64,000 nucleotides of DNA, from assembly GCF_029227915.1 (NCBI RefSeq), contig NC_079877.1, positions 3,284,001 through 3,348,000 on the forward strand, in the 5' to 3' direction. Under the pieces are notes generated by a model, which had not been told where the DNA came from, made no database searches, and worked only from the letters and a program-made list of their open reading frames with translations. This document shows, one piece after another, positions 34,894 through 46,033 of this stretch (positions within the stretch are counted from its first letter, which is position 1; each line of letters begins with the position of its first letter). A program made the position numbers and the translations under genes. Source of the DNA: Hydractinia symbiolongicarpus (lineage: Eukaryota; Cnidaria; Hydrozoa; Anthoathecata; Hydractiniidae).

Positions 34894-37800
34894 CACAGCG
34901 CCAAGAGTAATCGCTGAGTTCCAGCAATCATGTCAAATTAAGAAGAATGTTATTCCTTGGAGACCAATTGGCGCATTTATCACATTTATAAGGTCACAGT
35001 CCAGAATCAGTTAAATTAATTCCCACAGACAATCGTTTCACTGTTAAAAGCGATACAACTTAGTAATATCGGAAGAAAATCACTAAATACATGTTGGTAC
35101 GAATATGTGACGCAACCGTTGCAACTGAAACCGATTGACACCGTTAGAAAGTCAATGAAATGTAGTTTTTGAAACTGTCTCTATTTCTTCAGCGCCCGAT
35201 AACGGCCAGGATTGGTCTCACAGGAAAGAAAAACTTATTTATCTAATTTTTTAAATAAAGTGCTACCACAGAGCCTAATGTTATCGCTGAATTCCAGCAA
35301 TCATGTCATAATAAGACGAATGTTATTCCTTGGAGACCAATTGCCTCATTTATCACATTTATAAGGTCACAGTCCAGAATCAGTTCAATTAATTCCCACA
35401 GTCAATCGTTTCACTGTTAAAAGCGATCCAACTTAGTAATATCGGTGGAAAATCACAAAATACATTTTGGTACGAGTAGGTGACGCAACTGTTGTAACAC
35501 AAACGGATAGACACCGTTAGAAAATCAATGAAATGTGGTTTTTGAAACTGTCTCTATTTCTTCAGCGCGCAATAACGGCTAGGATTGGTCCCACAGAAAA
35601 AAATGACTTATTTATCTTAATTTTTAAATAAAGCGCTACCACAGCGCCCAGTGTAATCGCTGAGTTCCAGTAATGATGTCAAATTAAGAAGAATGTTATT
35701 TCTTGGAGTCCAATTGTCTCACTTATAACATTTGTAAGGTCAAAGTCCAAAATCAGTTCAATTAAGTCCCACAGTCAAACGTTTCACAGTTAAAAGCGAT
35801 GCAACCTAATAATATCCGATTACTATCGCTAAAAACATGTTGGTACGAATATGTGACGCAACCGTTGTAACTCAAACGGATTGACATCGTTAGAAAGTCA
35901 ATGAAATGGAGTTTTTGAAACTGTCTCTATATCTTCAGCGCACGCTAACGGCTAGGATTGGTCCCACAGTAAGAAAAGACTTATTTATCTAAATTTTTAA
36001 AAAAAGCGCTACCACAGAGCCTAATGTAATCGCTGAATTCCAGCAATCATGTCAAATTAAGAAGAATGTTATTCCTTTGAGACCAATTGCCTCATTTATC
36101 ACATTTATAAGGTCACAGTTCAAAATCTGTTCAAATAATTCCAACAGTCAATCGTTTCACTGTTAGAACGATGCAACCTAGTAATATCTGAAAAATATCG
36201 CTAAATCATGTTGGTACGAATATGTGACCCAACCGTTTTAACTCAAACGGATTGACACAGTTAGAAAGTCAATGAAATGTACTTTTTGAAGCTGTCTCTA
36301 TTTCTTCAGCGCAAACTGACGGCTAGGATTGGTCCCACAGTAAAAAATGACTTATTCATCTTAATTTTTAAATAAAGCGCTACCAAATCGCCCAGTGTAA
36401 TCGCTGAGTTCCAGGAATCATGTCAAATTAAGAAGAATGTTATTTCTTGTAGTTAAACTGACTCATTTATCACATTTAAAAGGTCAAAGTCCAAAATCAG
36501 TTCAATTAAGTCCCGCAGTCAAAAGTTTCACTGTTAAAAGCGATGCAACCTAGTAATATCCGAATACTATCGCTAAATACATGTTGGTAAGAATATGCGA
36601 CGCAACCCTTGTAACTCAAATGGATTGACACCGTTAGAAAATCAATGAAATGTAGTTTTTGAAACTGTCTCTATTTCTTCAGCGCGCGATAACGGCTAGG
36701 ATTGGTCCCACAGTAAAAAATGACTTATTTATCTTAATTTTTAAATAAAGCGTTACCACAGCGCCCAGTGTAATCGCTGAGTTCTAGCAATCATGTCAAA
36801 TTAAGGAGAATGTCACTTCTTGTAGTCAAAATGACTCATTTATCACATTTATAAGGTCAAAGACCAAAATCAGTTCAATTTAGTCGGACAGTCAAAAAGC
36901 GATACAACTTAGTAATATCGGAAAAAAATCACTAAATACATGTTGGTACGAATGTGTGGCGCAACCGTTGTAACTCATACAGATTGACACCGTTAGAAAG
37001 TCAATGAAATGGAGTTTTTGAAACTGTCTCTATATTTTCAGCGCGCGCTAACAGCTGGGATTGGTCCCACAGTAAAAATGACGTATTTATTTAAATTTTT
37101 CAATGAATCGCTACCACAGGGTCCAGTGTAATCGCTGAGTTCCAGCAATCATGTCAAATTAAGAAGAATGTTATTTCTTGTAGTCAAACTGGCTCATTTA
37201 TCACATTTATAAAGTCAAAGTCGAAAATCAGTTCAATTAAGTCCCACAGTCAATCGTTTCACTGTTAAAAGCGATCCAACTTAGTAATATCGGTAGAAAA
37301 TCACAAAATACATTTTGGTACGAGTAGGTGACGCAACTGTTGTTACACAAACGGATAGACACCGTTAGAAAATCAATGAAATGTGGTTTTTGAAACTGTC
37401 TCTATTTCTTCAGCGCGCAATAACGGCTAGGATTGGTCCCACAGAAAAAAATGACTTATTTATCTTAATTTTTAAATAAAGCGCTACCACAGCGCCCAGT
37501 GTAATCGCTGAGTTCCAGTAATGATGTCAAATTAAGAAGAATGTTATTTCTTGGAGTCCAATTGTCTCACTTATAACATTTGTAAGGTCAAAGTCCAAAA
37601 TCAGTTCAATTAAGTCCCACAGTCAAACGTTTCACAGTTAAAAGCGATGCAACCTAATAATATCCGATTACTATCGCTAAATACATGTTGGTACGAATAT
37701 GTGACGCAACCGTTGTAACTCAAACGGATTGACATCGTTAGAAAGTCAATGAAATGGAATTTTTGAAACTGTCTCTATATCTTCAGCGCACGCTAACGGC

Positions 37801-38236
37801 TAGGATTGGTCCCACAGTAAGAAAAGACTTATTTATCTAAATTTTTAAAAAAAGCGCTACCACAGAGCCTAATGTAATCGCTGAATTCCAGCAATCATGT
37901 CAAATTAAGAAGAATGTTATTCCTTTGAGACCAATTGCCTCATTTATCACATTTATAAGGTCACAGTTCAAAATCTGTTCAAATAATTCCAACGGTCAAT
38001 CGTTTCACTGTTAGAACGATGCAACCTAGTAATATCCGAAAAATATCGCTAAATACATGTTGGTACGAATATGTGACCCAACCGTTGTAACTCAAACGGA
38101 TTGACACCGTTAGAAAGTCAATGAAATGTACTTTTTGAAGCTGTCTCTATTTTTTCAGCGCAAACTAACGGCTAGGATTGGTCCCACAGTAAAAAATGAC
38201 TTATTCATCTTAATTTTTAAATAAAGCGCTACCACA
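34894..38236 (+). repeat. Nine satellite monomers between the two half-LINE copies
   Basis: 3343 bp of B-orientation satellite beginning with the right CACA copy (34894-34897). It continues the 11-mer HOR seen at 28726-31870, with the same monomer order and offset 6172. At about 37998 it switches to sequence that aligns with 32570 rather than with the next HOR monomer. That switch is the recombination joint of the 5428-bp duplication. Non-coding. Confidence 0.9.
37990..38015. other. Joint of the 5428-bp duplication
   Basis: Up to about 37997 the text follows the monomer type with caaatctgttcaaataattcc. From gtcaatcgtttcactgttag onward it matches 32569 and rightward almost perfectly, through the element and its right flank. 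The equivalent left sequence in copy 1 (caaagttagttcaattaag) differs. The crossover therefore lies within shared satellite sequence, as expected for unequal exchange between monomers. Confidence 0.7.
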
Positions 38237-38333
38237 TAGATTGCTTTATTTATAGTCGATAATGTACAAAAGATTTAAAATGTACTAATAAAATATACTA
38301 ATAAAAAAAACTAATAATATATAATAATAAAAT

Positions 38334-38407
38334 ACCATTTCTCTAGTAGAATCAATCCGGAAGCTTTTTGGCTGAAAAACATGAAAGACTCTACTGGAGA
38401 AGATGGT
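38334..38407 (-). other. 3'UTR stem-loop of half-LINE copy 2
   Basis: Identical arms to copy 1 (inverted repeat at 32906-32979), offset 5428. Part of the 3'UTR at 38237-38427. Confidence 0.6.
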
Positions 38408-38424
38408 TAGTCTATTAAGACTAA

Positions 38425-38874
38425 TTAAAATCGACTGTTTAAACAAAACGAATCTAGGACTTTACCAAGGTTTTCAAGAAAATAATCGCGGCGTTGATTG
38501 GGTGGTTTGTAAATGCCCAGTACAGCCCATTTTTGTGCACGAAGGATAACTTCGATCCCAACTATTTCGATATCTTCAGGTAAAGAAAGGAGTTTTATAG
38601 CATTACTAATTATTTCGCAATTAACATACAAAACCAATCCCCCGCCATTTTTGTTTCGGTCTCTTCGATAGGGACGTTTGAAACCATTTAAGGCAATTGA
38701 AGCATCGGTAAACGATTGATCTAGTTTCGATTCAGATATCAGCAGAATGTCCAAATGATCCTTGACAACCTCCTGTAAGGATAGTACTTTGCTTCTGAGT
38801 GAATTTATATTTAGATGTCCGATCAATAATTTTGTGGGGTGCAATTTTTTATGTTTAATAGCGCGCAATCGTCA
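38425..38874 (-). pseudogene. Truncated ORF2 endonuclease fragment, copy 2
   Basis: Same 147-codon endonuclease N-terminus as copy 1: GHLNINSLRSK, SESKLD and YKPP retained; GDxN, SDH and the RT absent. One substitution replaces Ser with Arg in the GFK-PYRRD motif. The frame has no ATG and overlaps the ORF1b reading frame with the same A-AAA-AAT heptamer at 38844-38850. Inactive as an endonuclease on sequence grounds. Confidence 0.85.
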
Positions 38875-38924
38875 GCCACTATAATTTGTTGTTCTGACGA
38901 AACGTTGGATCCATGCTCGACTTG

Positions 38925-39671
38925 TCAGTATTTTTCTAAATGTCCGGTGAGGTTTTTAATTAGATTTTTTGTCCCTTGTTTGTTTAAATGAAGCTTACTG
39001 GCATTGAGATGATTACACGTGATGTTGTTATGCTGTATAAAGCCAATGTTTCGTTGAATACATAATTCACGTAAAAAACTGTTTACATAACCCGCCTTCA
39101 TTTTCAATTTATCATCCCTCGTTATTATTTCAGAAACTGAAACAATCATGTTTTTTCCCGTAATAACTTCAGTTGTCATATTTACAATTTTTGAAGCAAT
39201 ATTTTTAGGAGTTTCGTTAGACGGTAAATCGTTCGTTCCAATATGAATAATTAAATGATCAGGATTAACTTCGTCCAGCGTTGGTTTCAAATAATTTACC
39301 ATGTGCGCCGTTTTTGCACCAGAAAATGACTTGACAATTATTTTTTGCTTTGATGTCAATTTGTTGTTAATTTTCCAGTGTGAGACATGCTTTAACATGC
39401 TATCTCCCACAATACAAGTTACGCTGTTTGATTCGGCAGGAATGGTTTCATCGCCTGTAGTTCTGCAAGCTTCATGATTCGTAATGGTCGGAAGGTTGTT
39501 ATAGCCAGCAAGTTTTTCTAATCTATCTTTTAACGACTTTTGGTTTTTTTTTCCATATAATAAATTTTCTTTTCTGTGCATTTCTAATTTCAAATAGCTG
39601 TTTAGATAATGATTGTTTTCTCTCACTGTTCTTAGCTGAAGAAAATGATGATTGGTGTATAGAAATGTTGT
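38925..39671 (-). pseudogene. ORF1b SGNH esterase-like, copy 2, C-terminal nonsense mutation
   Basis: Same domain as copy 1 (VGDSM, HIGTNDL and the SKLHLNKQG His block all present), but a TTA-to-TGA change at 38925-38927 ends it after HLEKY, 34 residues earlier than copy 1. The esterase core is intact. The lost tail contains the overlap with ORF2, so a ribosome could no longer reach the slippery heptamer in this copy. The frame lacks an ATG at its start, as in copy 1. Confidence 0.82.
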
Positions 39672-40257
39672 TTATTTCTGTATCAAGAGAATTTTCGATA
39701 GAGTCATTAAGAGGATCATCGGACGTGTTTGTAGCAATACAAATTGGTGATAAGTTTGATAAAGAAGACGATGATCGATCTTTTGAATCTATGATAAATT
39801 GATCATCTGGGACTGACGCAATTTTTGAATAGTCTGTGAACTTGCGTGAGTTTGTATCTGTAGAGGAAATTAACCCCGTCACGGAACAATGATTTTTCAG
39901 TTTAAAATGTTCGAAACATTTCATGTAAATTTCCATACAGTTCGTCATTTCCCGTAACTGAGATTTTAAAACAATATTTTCCTTTTTGAGGTCATGAATA
40001 CATGTTTCCAAATACTTCAATTTTTCGCAGTGTTGAGATTCTCTAAGTTTGTGTATGTCTTTAGTGATACTCAACTGAAACTTTTCGAACATACATCTTA
40101 AATCAAAATTCTCACCATTTACATCAACTTCGATGGTTTCATCTTCAGGTAGTACAATGCCATCTCTGTCAATATTTGAATTCAAATTTTCGGTATTAGA
40201 GCATTCATGATCCAAGCTACTCACGGAGCGAGTAATAATACGTCTTGCCACCGCCAT
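39523..40257 (-). CDS. ORF1a coiled-coil part of half-LINE ORF1, copy 2
   Basis: 244 codons from an ATG, identical to copy 1 except Ser55 to Cys and Gln69 to His at the start of the coiled-coil stretch. It ends after the Lys/Arg-rich segment just past the A9 run at 39544-39552, sharing the frame break with copy 1. Leader of 64 nt as in copy 1. Expression is unknown. Confidence 0.78.
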   Translation of the reverse strand: MAVARRIITRSVSSLDHECSNTENLNSNIDRDGIVLPEDETIEVDVNGENFDLRCMFEKFQLSITKDIHKLRESQHCEKLKYLETCIHDLKKENIVLKSQLREMTNCMEIYMKCFEHFKLKNHCSVTGLISSTDTNSRKFTDYSKIASVPDDQFIIDSKDRSSSSLSNLSPICIATNTSDDPLNDSIENSLDTEINNISIHQSSFSSAKNSERKQSLSKQLFEIRNAQKRKFIIWKKKPKVVKR

Positions 40258-40321
40258 TTTTTTTGTAGCTGTAGGGACCTTAAACTCAGGGACCTAGAAA
40301 TAGTGTGAGTTTTTTATCTGT

Positions 40322-43300
40322 CACAGCGCCAAGAGTAATCGCTGAGTTCCAGCAATCATGTCAAATTAAGAAGAATGTTATTCCTTGGAGACCAATTGGC
40401 GCATTTATCACATTTATAAGGTCACAGTCCAGAATCAGTTAAATTAATTCCCACAGACAATCGTTTCACTGTTAAAAGCGATACAACTTAGTAATATCGG
40501 AAGAAAATCACTAAATACATGTTGGTACGAATATGTGACGCAACCGTTGCAACTGAAACCGATTGACACCGTTAGAAAGTCAATGAAATGTAGTTTTTGA
40601 AACTGTCTCTATTTCTTCAGCGCGCGATAACGGCCAGGATTGGTCTCACAGGAAAGAAAAACTTATTTATCTAATTTTTTAAATAAAGTGCTACCACAGA
40701 GCCTAATGTTATCGCTGAATTCCAGCAATCATGTCATAATAAGACGAATGTTATTCCTTGGAGACCAATTGCCTCATTTATCACATTTATAAGGTCACAG
40801 TCCAGAATCAGTTCAATTAATTCCCACAGTCAATCGTTTCACTGTTAAAAGCGATCCAACTTAGTAATATCGGTGGAAAATCACAAAATACATTTTGGTA
40901 CGAGTAGGTGACGCAACTGTTGTAACACAAACGGATAGACACCGTTAGAAAATCAATGAAATGTGGTTTTTGAAACTGTCTCTATTTCTTCAGCGCGCAA
41001 TAACGGCTAGGATTGGTCCCACAGAAAAAAATGACTTATTTATCTTAATTTTTAAATAAAGCGCTACCACAGCGCCCAGTGTAATCGCTGAGTTCCAGTA
41101 ATGATGTCAAATTAAGAAGAATGTTATTTCTTGGAGTCCAATTGTCTCACTTATAACATTTGTAAGGTCAAAGTCCAAAATCAGTTCAATTAAGTCCCAC
41201 AGTCAAACGTTTCACAGTTAAAAGCGATGCAACCTAATAATATCCGATTACTATCGCTAAATACATGTTGGTACGAATATGTGACGCAACCGTTGTAACT
41301 CAAACGGATTGACATCGTTAGAAAGTCAATGAAATGGAGTTTTTGAAACTGTCTCTATATCTTCAGCGCACGCTAACGGCTAGGATTGGTCCAACAGTAA
41401 GAAAAGACTTATTTTTCTAAATTTTTAAAAAAAGCGCTACCACAGAGCCTAATGTAATCGCTGAATTCCAGCAATCATGTCAAATTAAGAAGAATGTTAT
41501 TCCTTTGAGACCAATTGCCTCATTTATCACATTTATAAGGTCACAGTTCAAAATCTGTTCAAATAATTCCAACAGTCAATCGTTTCACTGTTAGAACGAT
41601 GCAACCTAGTAATATCTGAAAAATATCGCTAAATCATGTTGGTACGAATATGTGACCCAACCGTTTTAACTCAAACGGATTGACACAGTTAGAAAGTCAA
41701 TGAAATGTACTTTTTAAAACTGTCTCTATTTCTTCAGCGCAAACTGACGGCTAAGATTGGTCCCACAGTAAAAAATGACTTATTCATCTTAATTTTTAAA
41801 TAAAGCGCTACCAAATCGCCCAGTGTAATCGCTGAGTTCCAGGAATCATGTCAAATTAAGAAGAATGTTATTTCTTGTAGTTAAACTGACTCATTTATCA
41901 CATTTAAAAGGTCAAAGTCCAAAATCAGTTCAATTAAGTCCCACAGTCAAACGTTTCACTGTTAAAAGCGATGCAACCTAGTAATATCCGAATACTATCG
42001 CTAAATACATGTTGGTAAGAATATGCGACGCAACCCTTGTAACTCAAATGGATTGACACCGTTAGAAAATCAATGAAATGTAGTTTTTGAAACTGTCTCT
42101 ATTTCTTCAGCGCGCGATAACGGCTAGGATTGGTCCCACAGTAAAAAATGACTTATTTATCTTAATTTTTAAATGAATCGCTACCACATTGTCCAGTGTA
42201 ATCGCTGAGTTTCGGCAATCATGTCAAATTAAGAAGAATGTTCTTTCTTGGAGTCCAATTGTCTCACTTATAACATTTGTAAGGTCAAAGTCCAAAATCA
42301 GTTCAATTAAGTCCCACAGTCAAACGTTTCACAGTTAAAAGCGATGCAACCTAATAATATCCGATTACTATCGCTAAATACATGTTGGTACGAATATGTG
42401 ACGCAACCGTTGTAACTCAAACGGATTGACATCGTTAGAAAGTCAATGAAATGGAGTTTTTGAAACTGTCTCTATATCTTCAGCGCACGCTAACGGCTAG
42501 GATTGGTCCCACAGTAAGAAAAGACTTATTTATCTAAATTTTTAAAAAAAGCGCTACCACAGAGCCTAATGTAATCGCTGAATTCCAGCAATCATGTCAA
42601 ATTAAGAAGAATGTTATTCCTTTGAGACCAATTGCCTCATTTATCACATTTATAAGGTCACAGTTCAAAATCTGTTCAAATAATTCCAACAGTCAATCGT
42701 TTCACTGTTAGAACGATGCAACCTAGTAATATCTGAAAAATATCGCTAAATCATGTTGGTACGAATATGTGACCCAACCGTTTTAACTCAAACGGATTGA
42801 CACAGTTAGAAAGTCAATGAAATGTACTTTTTGAAGCTGTCTCTATTTCTTCAGCGCAAACTGACGGCTAAGATTGGTCCCACAGTAAAAAATGACTTAT
42901 TCATCTTAATTTTTAAATAAAGCGCTACCAAATCGCCCAGTGTAATCGCTGAGTTCCAGGAATCATGTCAAATTAAGAAGAATGTTATTTCTTGTAGTTA
43001 AACTGACTCATTTATCACATTTAAAAGGTCAAAGTCCAAAATCAGTTCAATTAAGTCCCACAGTCAAACGTTTCACTGTTAAAAGCGATGCAACCTAGTA
43101 ATATCCGAATACTATCGCTAAATACATGTTGGTAAGAATATGCGACGCAACCCTTGTAACTCAAATGGATTGACACCGTTAGAAAATCAATGAAATGTAG
43201 TTTTTGAAACTGTCTCTATTTCTTCAGCGCGCGATAACGGCTAGGATTGGTCCCACAGTAAAAAATGACTTATTTATCTTAATTTTTAAATGAATCGCTA

Positions 43301-43383
43301 CCACATTGTCCAGTGTAATCGCTGAGTTTCGGCAATCATGTCAAATTAAGAAGAATGTTCTTTCTTGGAGTCCAATTGTCTCA
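40322..43383 (+). repeat. Satellite array with exact 3-mer tandem duplication (1117 bp)
   Basis: From 40322 to about 42172 the monomers match 34894-36745 (offset 5428), then diverge to the aaatgaatcgctaccacatt monomer. Next, about 41150-42266 is repeated immediately as 42267-43383: markers aaatcatgttgg at 41631 and 42748, and aaatgaatcg at 42171 and 43288. This is a direct three-monomer tandem duplication with very few differences. Non-coding. Confidence 0.9.
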
Positions 43384-46033
43384 TTTATCACACTTATGAG
43401 GTCACAGTCCAAAGTTAGTTCAATTAAGTCCCACAGTCCATCGTTTCACTGTTAGAACGATGCAACCTAGTAATATCCGAAAAATATCGCTAAATACATG
43501 TTGGTACGAATATGTGACCCAACCGTTGTAACTCAAACGGATTGACACCGTTAGAAAGTCAATGAAATGTGGTTTTTGAAGCTGTCTCTATTTTTTCAGC
43601 GCAAACTAACGGCTAGGATTGGTCCCACAGAGAAAAATGACTTATTTATCTTAATTTTTAAATAAAGCGCTACCACAGCGCCCAGTGTAATAGCTGAGTT
43701 CCAGTAATGATGTCAAATTAAGAAGAATGTTATTTCTTGGAGTCCAATTGTCTCACTTATAACATTTGTAAGGTCAAAGTCGAAAATCAGTTCAATTAAG
43801 TCCCACAGTCAAACGTTTCACAGTTAAAAGCGATGCAACCTAATAATATCCGATTACTATCGCTAAATACATGTTGGTACAAATATGTGACGCAACCGTT
43901 GTAACTCAAACGGATTGACATTGTTAGAAAGTCAATGAAATGGAGTTTTTGAAACTGTCTCTATATCTTCAGCGCACGCTAACGGCTAGGATTGGTCCCA
44001 CAGTAAGAAAAGACTTATTTATCTAAATTTTTAAAAAAAGCGCTACCACAGAGCCTAAGGTAATCGCTGAATTCCAGCAATCATGTCAAATTAAGAAGAA
44101 TGTTATTCCTTTGAGACCAATTGCCTCATTTATCACATTTATAAGGTCACAGTTCAAAATCTGTTCAAATAATTCCAACAGTCAATCGTTTCACTGTTAG
44201 AACGATGCAACCTAGTAATATCTGAAAAATATCGCTAAATCATGTTGGTACGAATATGTGACCCAACCGTTTTAACTCAAACGGATTGACACAGTTAGAA
44301 AGTCAATGAAATGTACTTTTTGAAGCTGTCTCTATTTCTTCAGCGCAAACTGACGGCTTGGATTGGTCCCACAGTAAAAAATGACTTATTCATCTTAATT
44401 TTTAAATAAAGCGCTACCACAGCGCCAAGTGTAATCGCTGAATTCCAGCAATCATGTCAAATTAAGAAGAATGTTATTTCTTGGAGTCCAATTGTCTCAC
44501 TTATAACATTTGTAAGGTCAAAGTCGAAAATCAGTTCAATTAAGTCCCACAGTCAAACGTTTCACTGTTAAAAGCGATGCAACCTAGTAATATCCGAATA
44601 CTATCGCTAAATACATGTTGGTACGACTATGTGACGCAACCGTTGTAACTCAAACGGATTGACACCGTTAGAAAGTCAATGAAATGGAGTTTTTGAAACT
44701 GTCTCTATATCTTCAGCGCACGCTAACGGCTAGGATTGGTCCCACAGTAAAAATGACTGATTTATTTAAAATTTTTAATGAATCGCTACCACAGGGTCCA
44801 GTGTAATCGCTGAGTTTCGGCAATCATGTCAAATTAAGAAGAATGTTCTTTCTTGGAGTCCAATTGTCTCATTTATCACACTTATGAGGTCACAGTCCAA
44901 AGTCAGTTCAACTAAGTCCCACAGTCAAACGTTTCACAGTTAAAAGCGATGCAACCTAATAATATCCGATTACTATCGCTAAATACATGTTGGTACAAAT
45001 ATGTGACGCAACCGTTGTAACTCAAACGGATTGACATTGTTAGAAAGTCAATGAAATGGAGTTTTTGAAACTGTCTCTATATCTTCAGCGCACGCTAACG
45101 GCTAGGATTGGTCCCACAGTAAGAAAAGACTTATTTATCTAAATTTTTAAAAAAAGCGCTACCACAGAGCCTAAGGTAATCGCTGAATTCCAGCAATCAT
45201 GTCAAATTAAGAAGAATGTTATTCCTTTGAGACCAATTGCCTCATTTATCACATTTATAAGGTCACAGTTCAAAATCTGTTCAAATAATTCCAACAGTCA
45301 ATCGTTTCACTGTTAGAACGATGCAACCTAGTAATATCTGAAAAATATCGCTAAATCATGTTGGTACGAATATGTGACCCAACCGTTTTAACTCAAACGG
45401 ATTGACACAGTTAGAAAGTCAATGAAATGTACTTTTTGAAGCTGTCTCTATTTCTTCAGCGCAAACTGACGGCTTGGATTGGTCCCACAGTAAAAAATGA
45501 CTTATTCATCTTAATTTTTAAATAAAGCGCTACCACAGCGCCAAGTGTAATCGCTGAATTCCAGCAATCATGTCAAATTAAGAAGAATGTTATTTCTTGG
45601 AGTCCAATTGTCTCACTTATAACATTTGTAAGGTCAAAGTCGAAAATCAGTTCAATTAAGTCCCACAGTCAAACGTTTCACTGTTAAAAGCGATGCAACC
45701 TAGTAATATCCGAATACTATCGCTAAATACATGTTGGTACGACTATGTGACGCAACCGTTGTAACTCAAACGGATTGACACCGTTAGAAAGTCAATGAAA
45801 TGGAGTTTTTGAAACTGTCTCTATATCTTCAGCGCACGCTAACGGCTAGGATTGGTCCCACAGTAAAAATGACTGATTTATTTAAAATTTTTAATGAATC
45901 GCTACCACAGGGTCCAGTGTAATCGCTGAGTTTCGGCAATCATGTCAAATTAAGAAGAATGTTCTTTCTTGGAGTCCAATTGTCTCATTTATCACACTTA
46001 TGAGGTCACAGTCCAAAGTTAGTTCAATTAAGT
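43384..46033 (+). repeat. Satellite array with a second 3-mer tandem duplication (1116 bp)
   Basis: About 43802-44917 recurs as 44918-46033, shown by the rare variants tgacggcttgg (44351 and 45467) and cctaaggtaatcg (44055 and 45171). The duplicated unit is three monomers and its copies are nearly identical. Unit content differs from the 1117-bp duplication to the left. No gene. Confidence 0.9.

Larger units (their letters stand above)
38237..40321 (-). mobile_element. CR1-like half-LINE element, copy 2 (duplicate of copy 1)
   Basis: 2085 bp, the same length and ends as copy 1 and flanked by the same CACA (38233-38236 and 40322-40325). The same satellite monomers lie to the right, so it is a copy of the same insertion event and not an independent transposition. 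I find five base differences from copy 1: two amino-acid changes in ORF1a (S55C, Q69H), one nonsense change in ORF1b, one S-to-R change in ORF2, and one silent-looking change near 38722. The A9 run, slippery heptamer and 3' stem-loop are shared. Confidence 0.9.

Noticed and set aside
38237-40321. Copy 2 as an independent retrotransposition
   Set aside because: It shares the target duplication, insertion position and the adjoining right-hand satellite monomers with copy 1, which demands duplication, not a new insertion.
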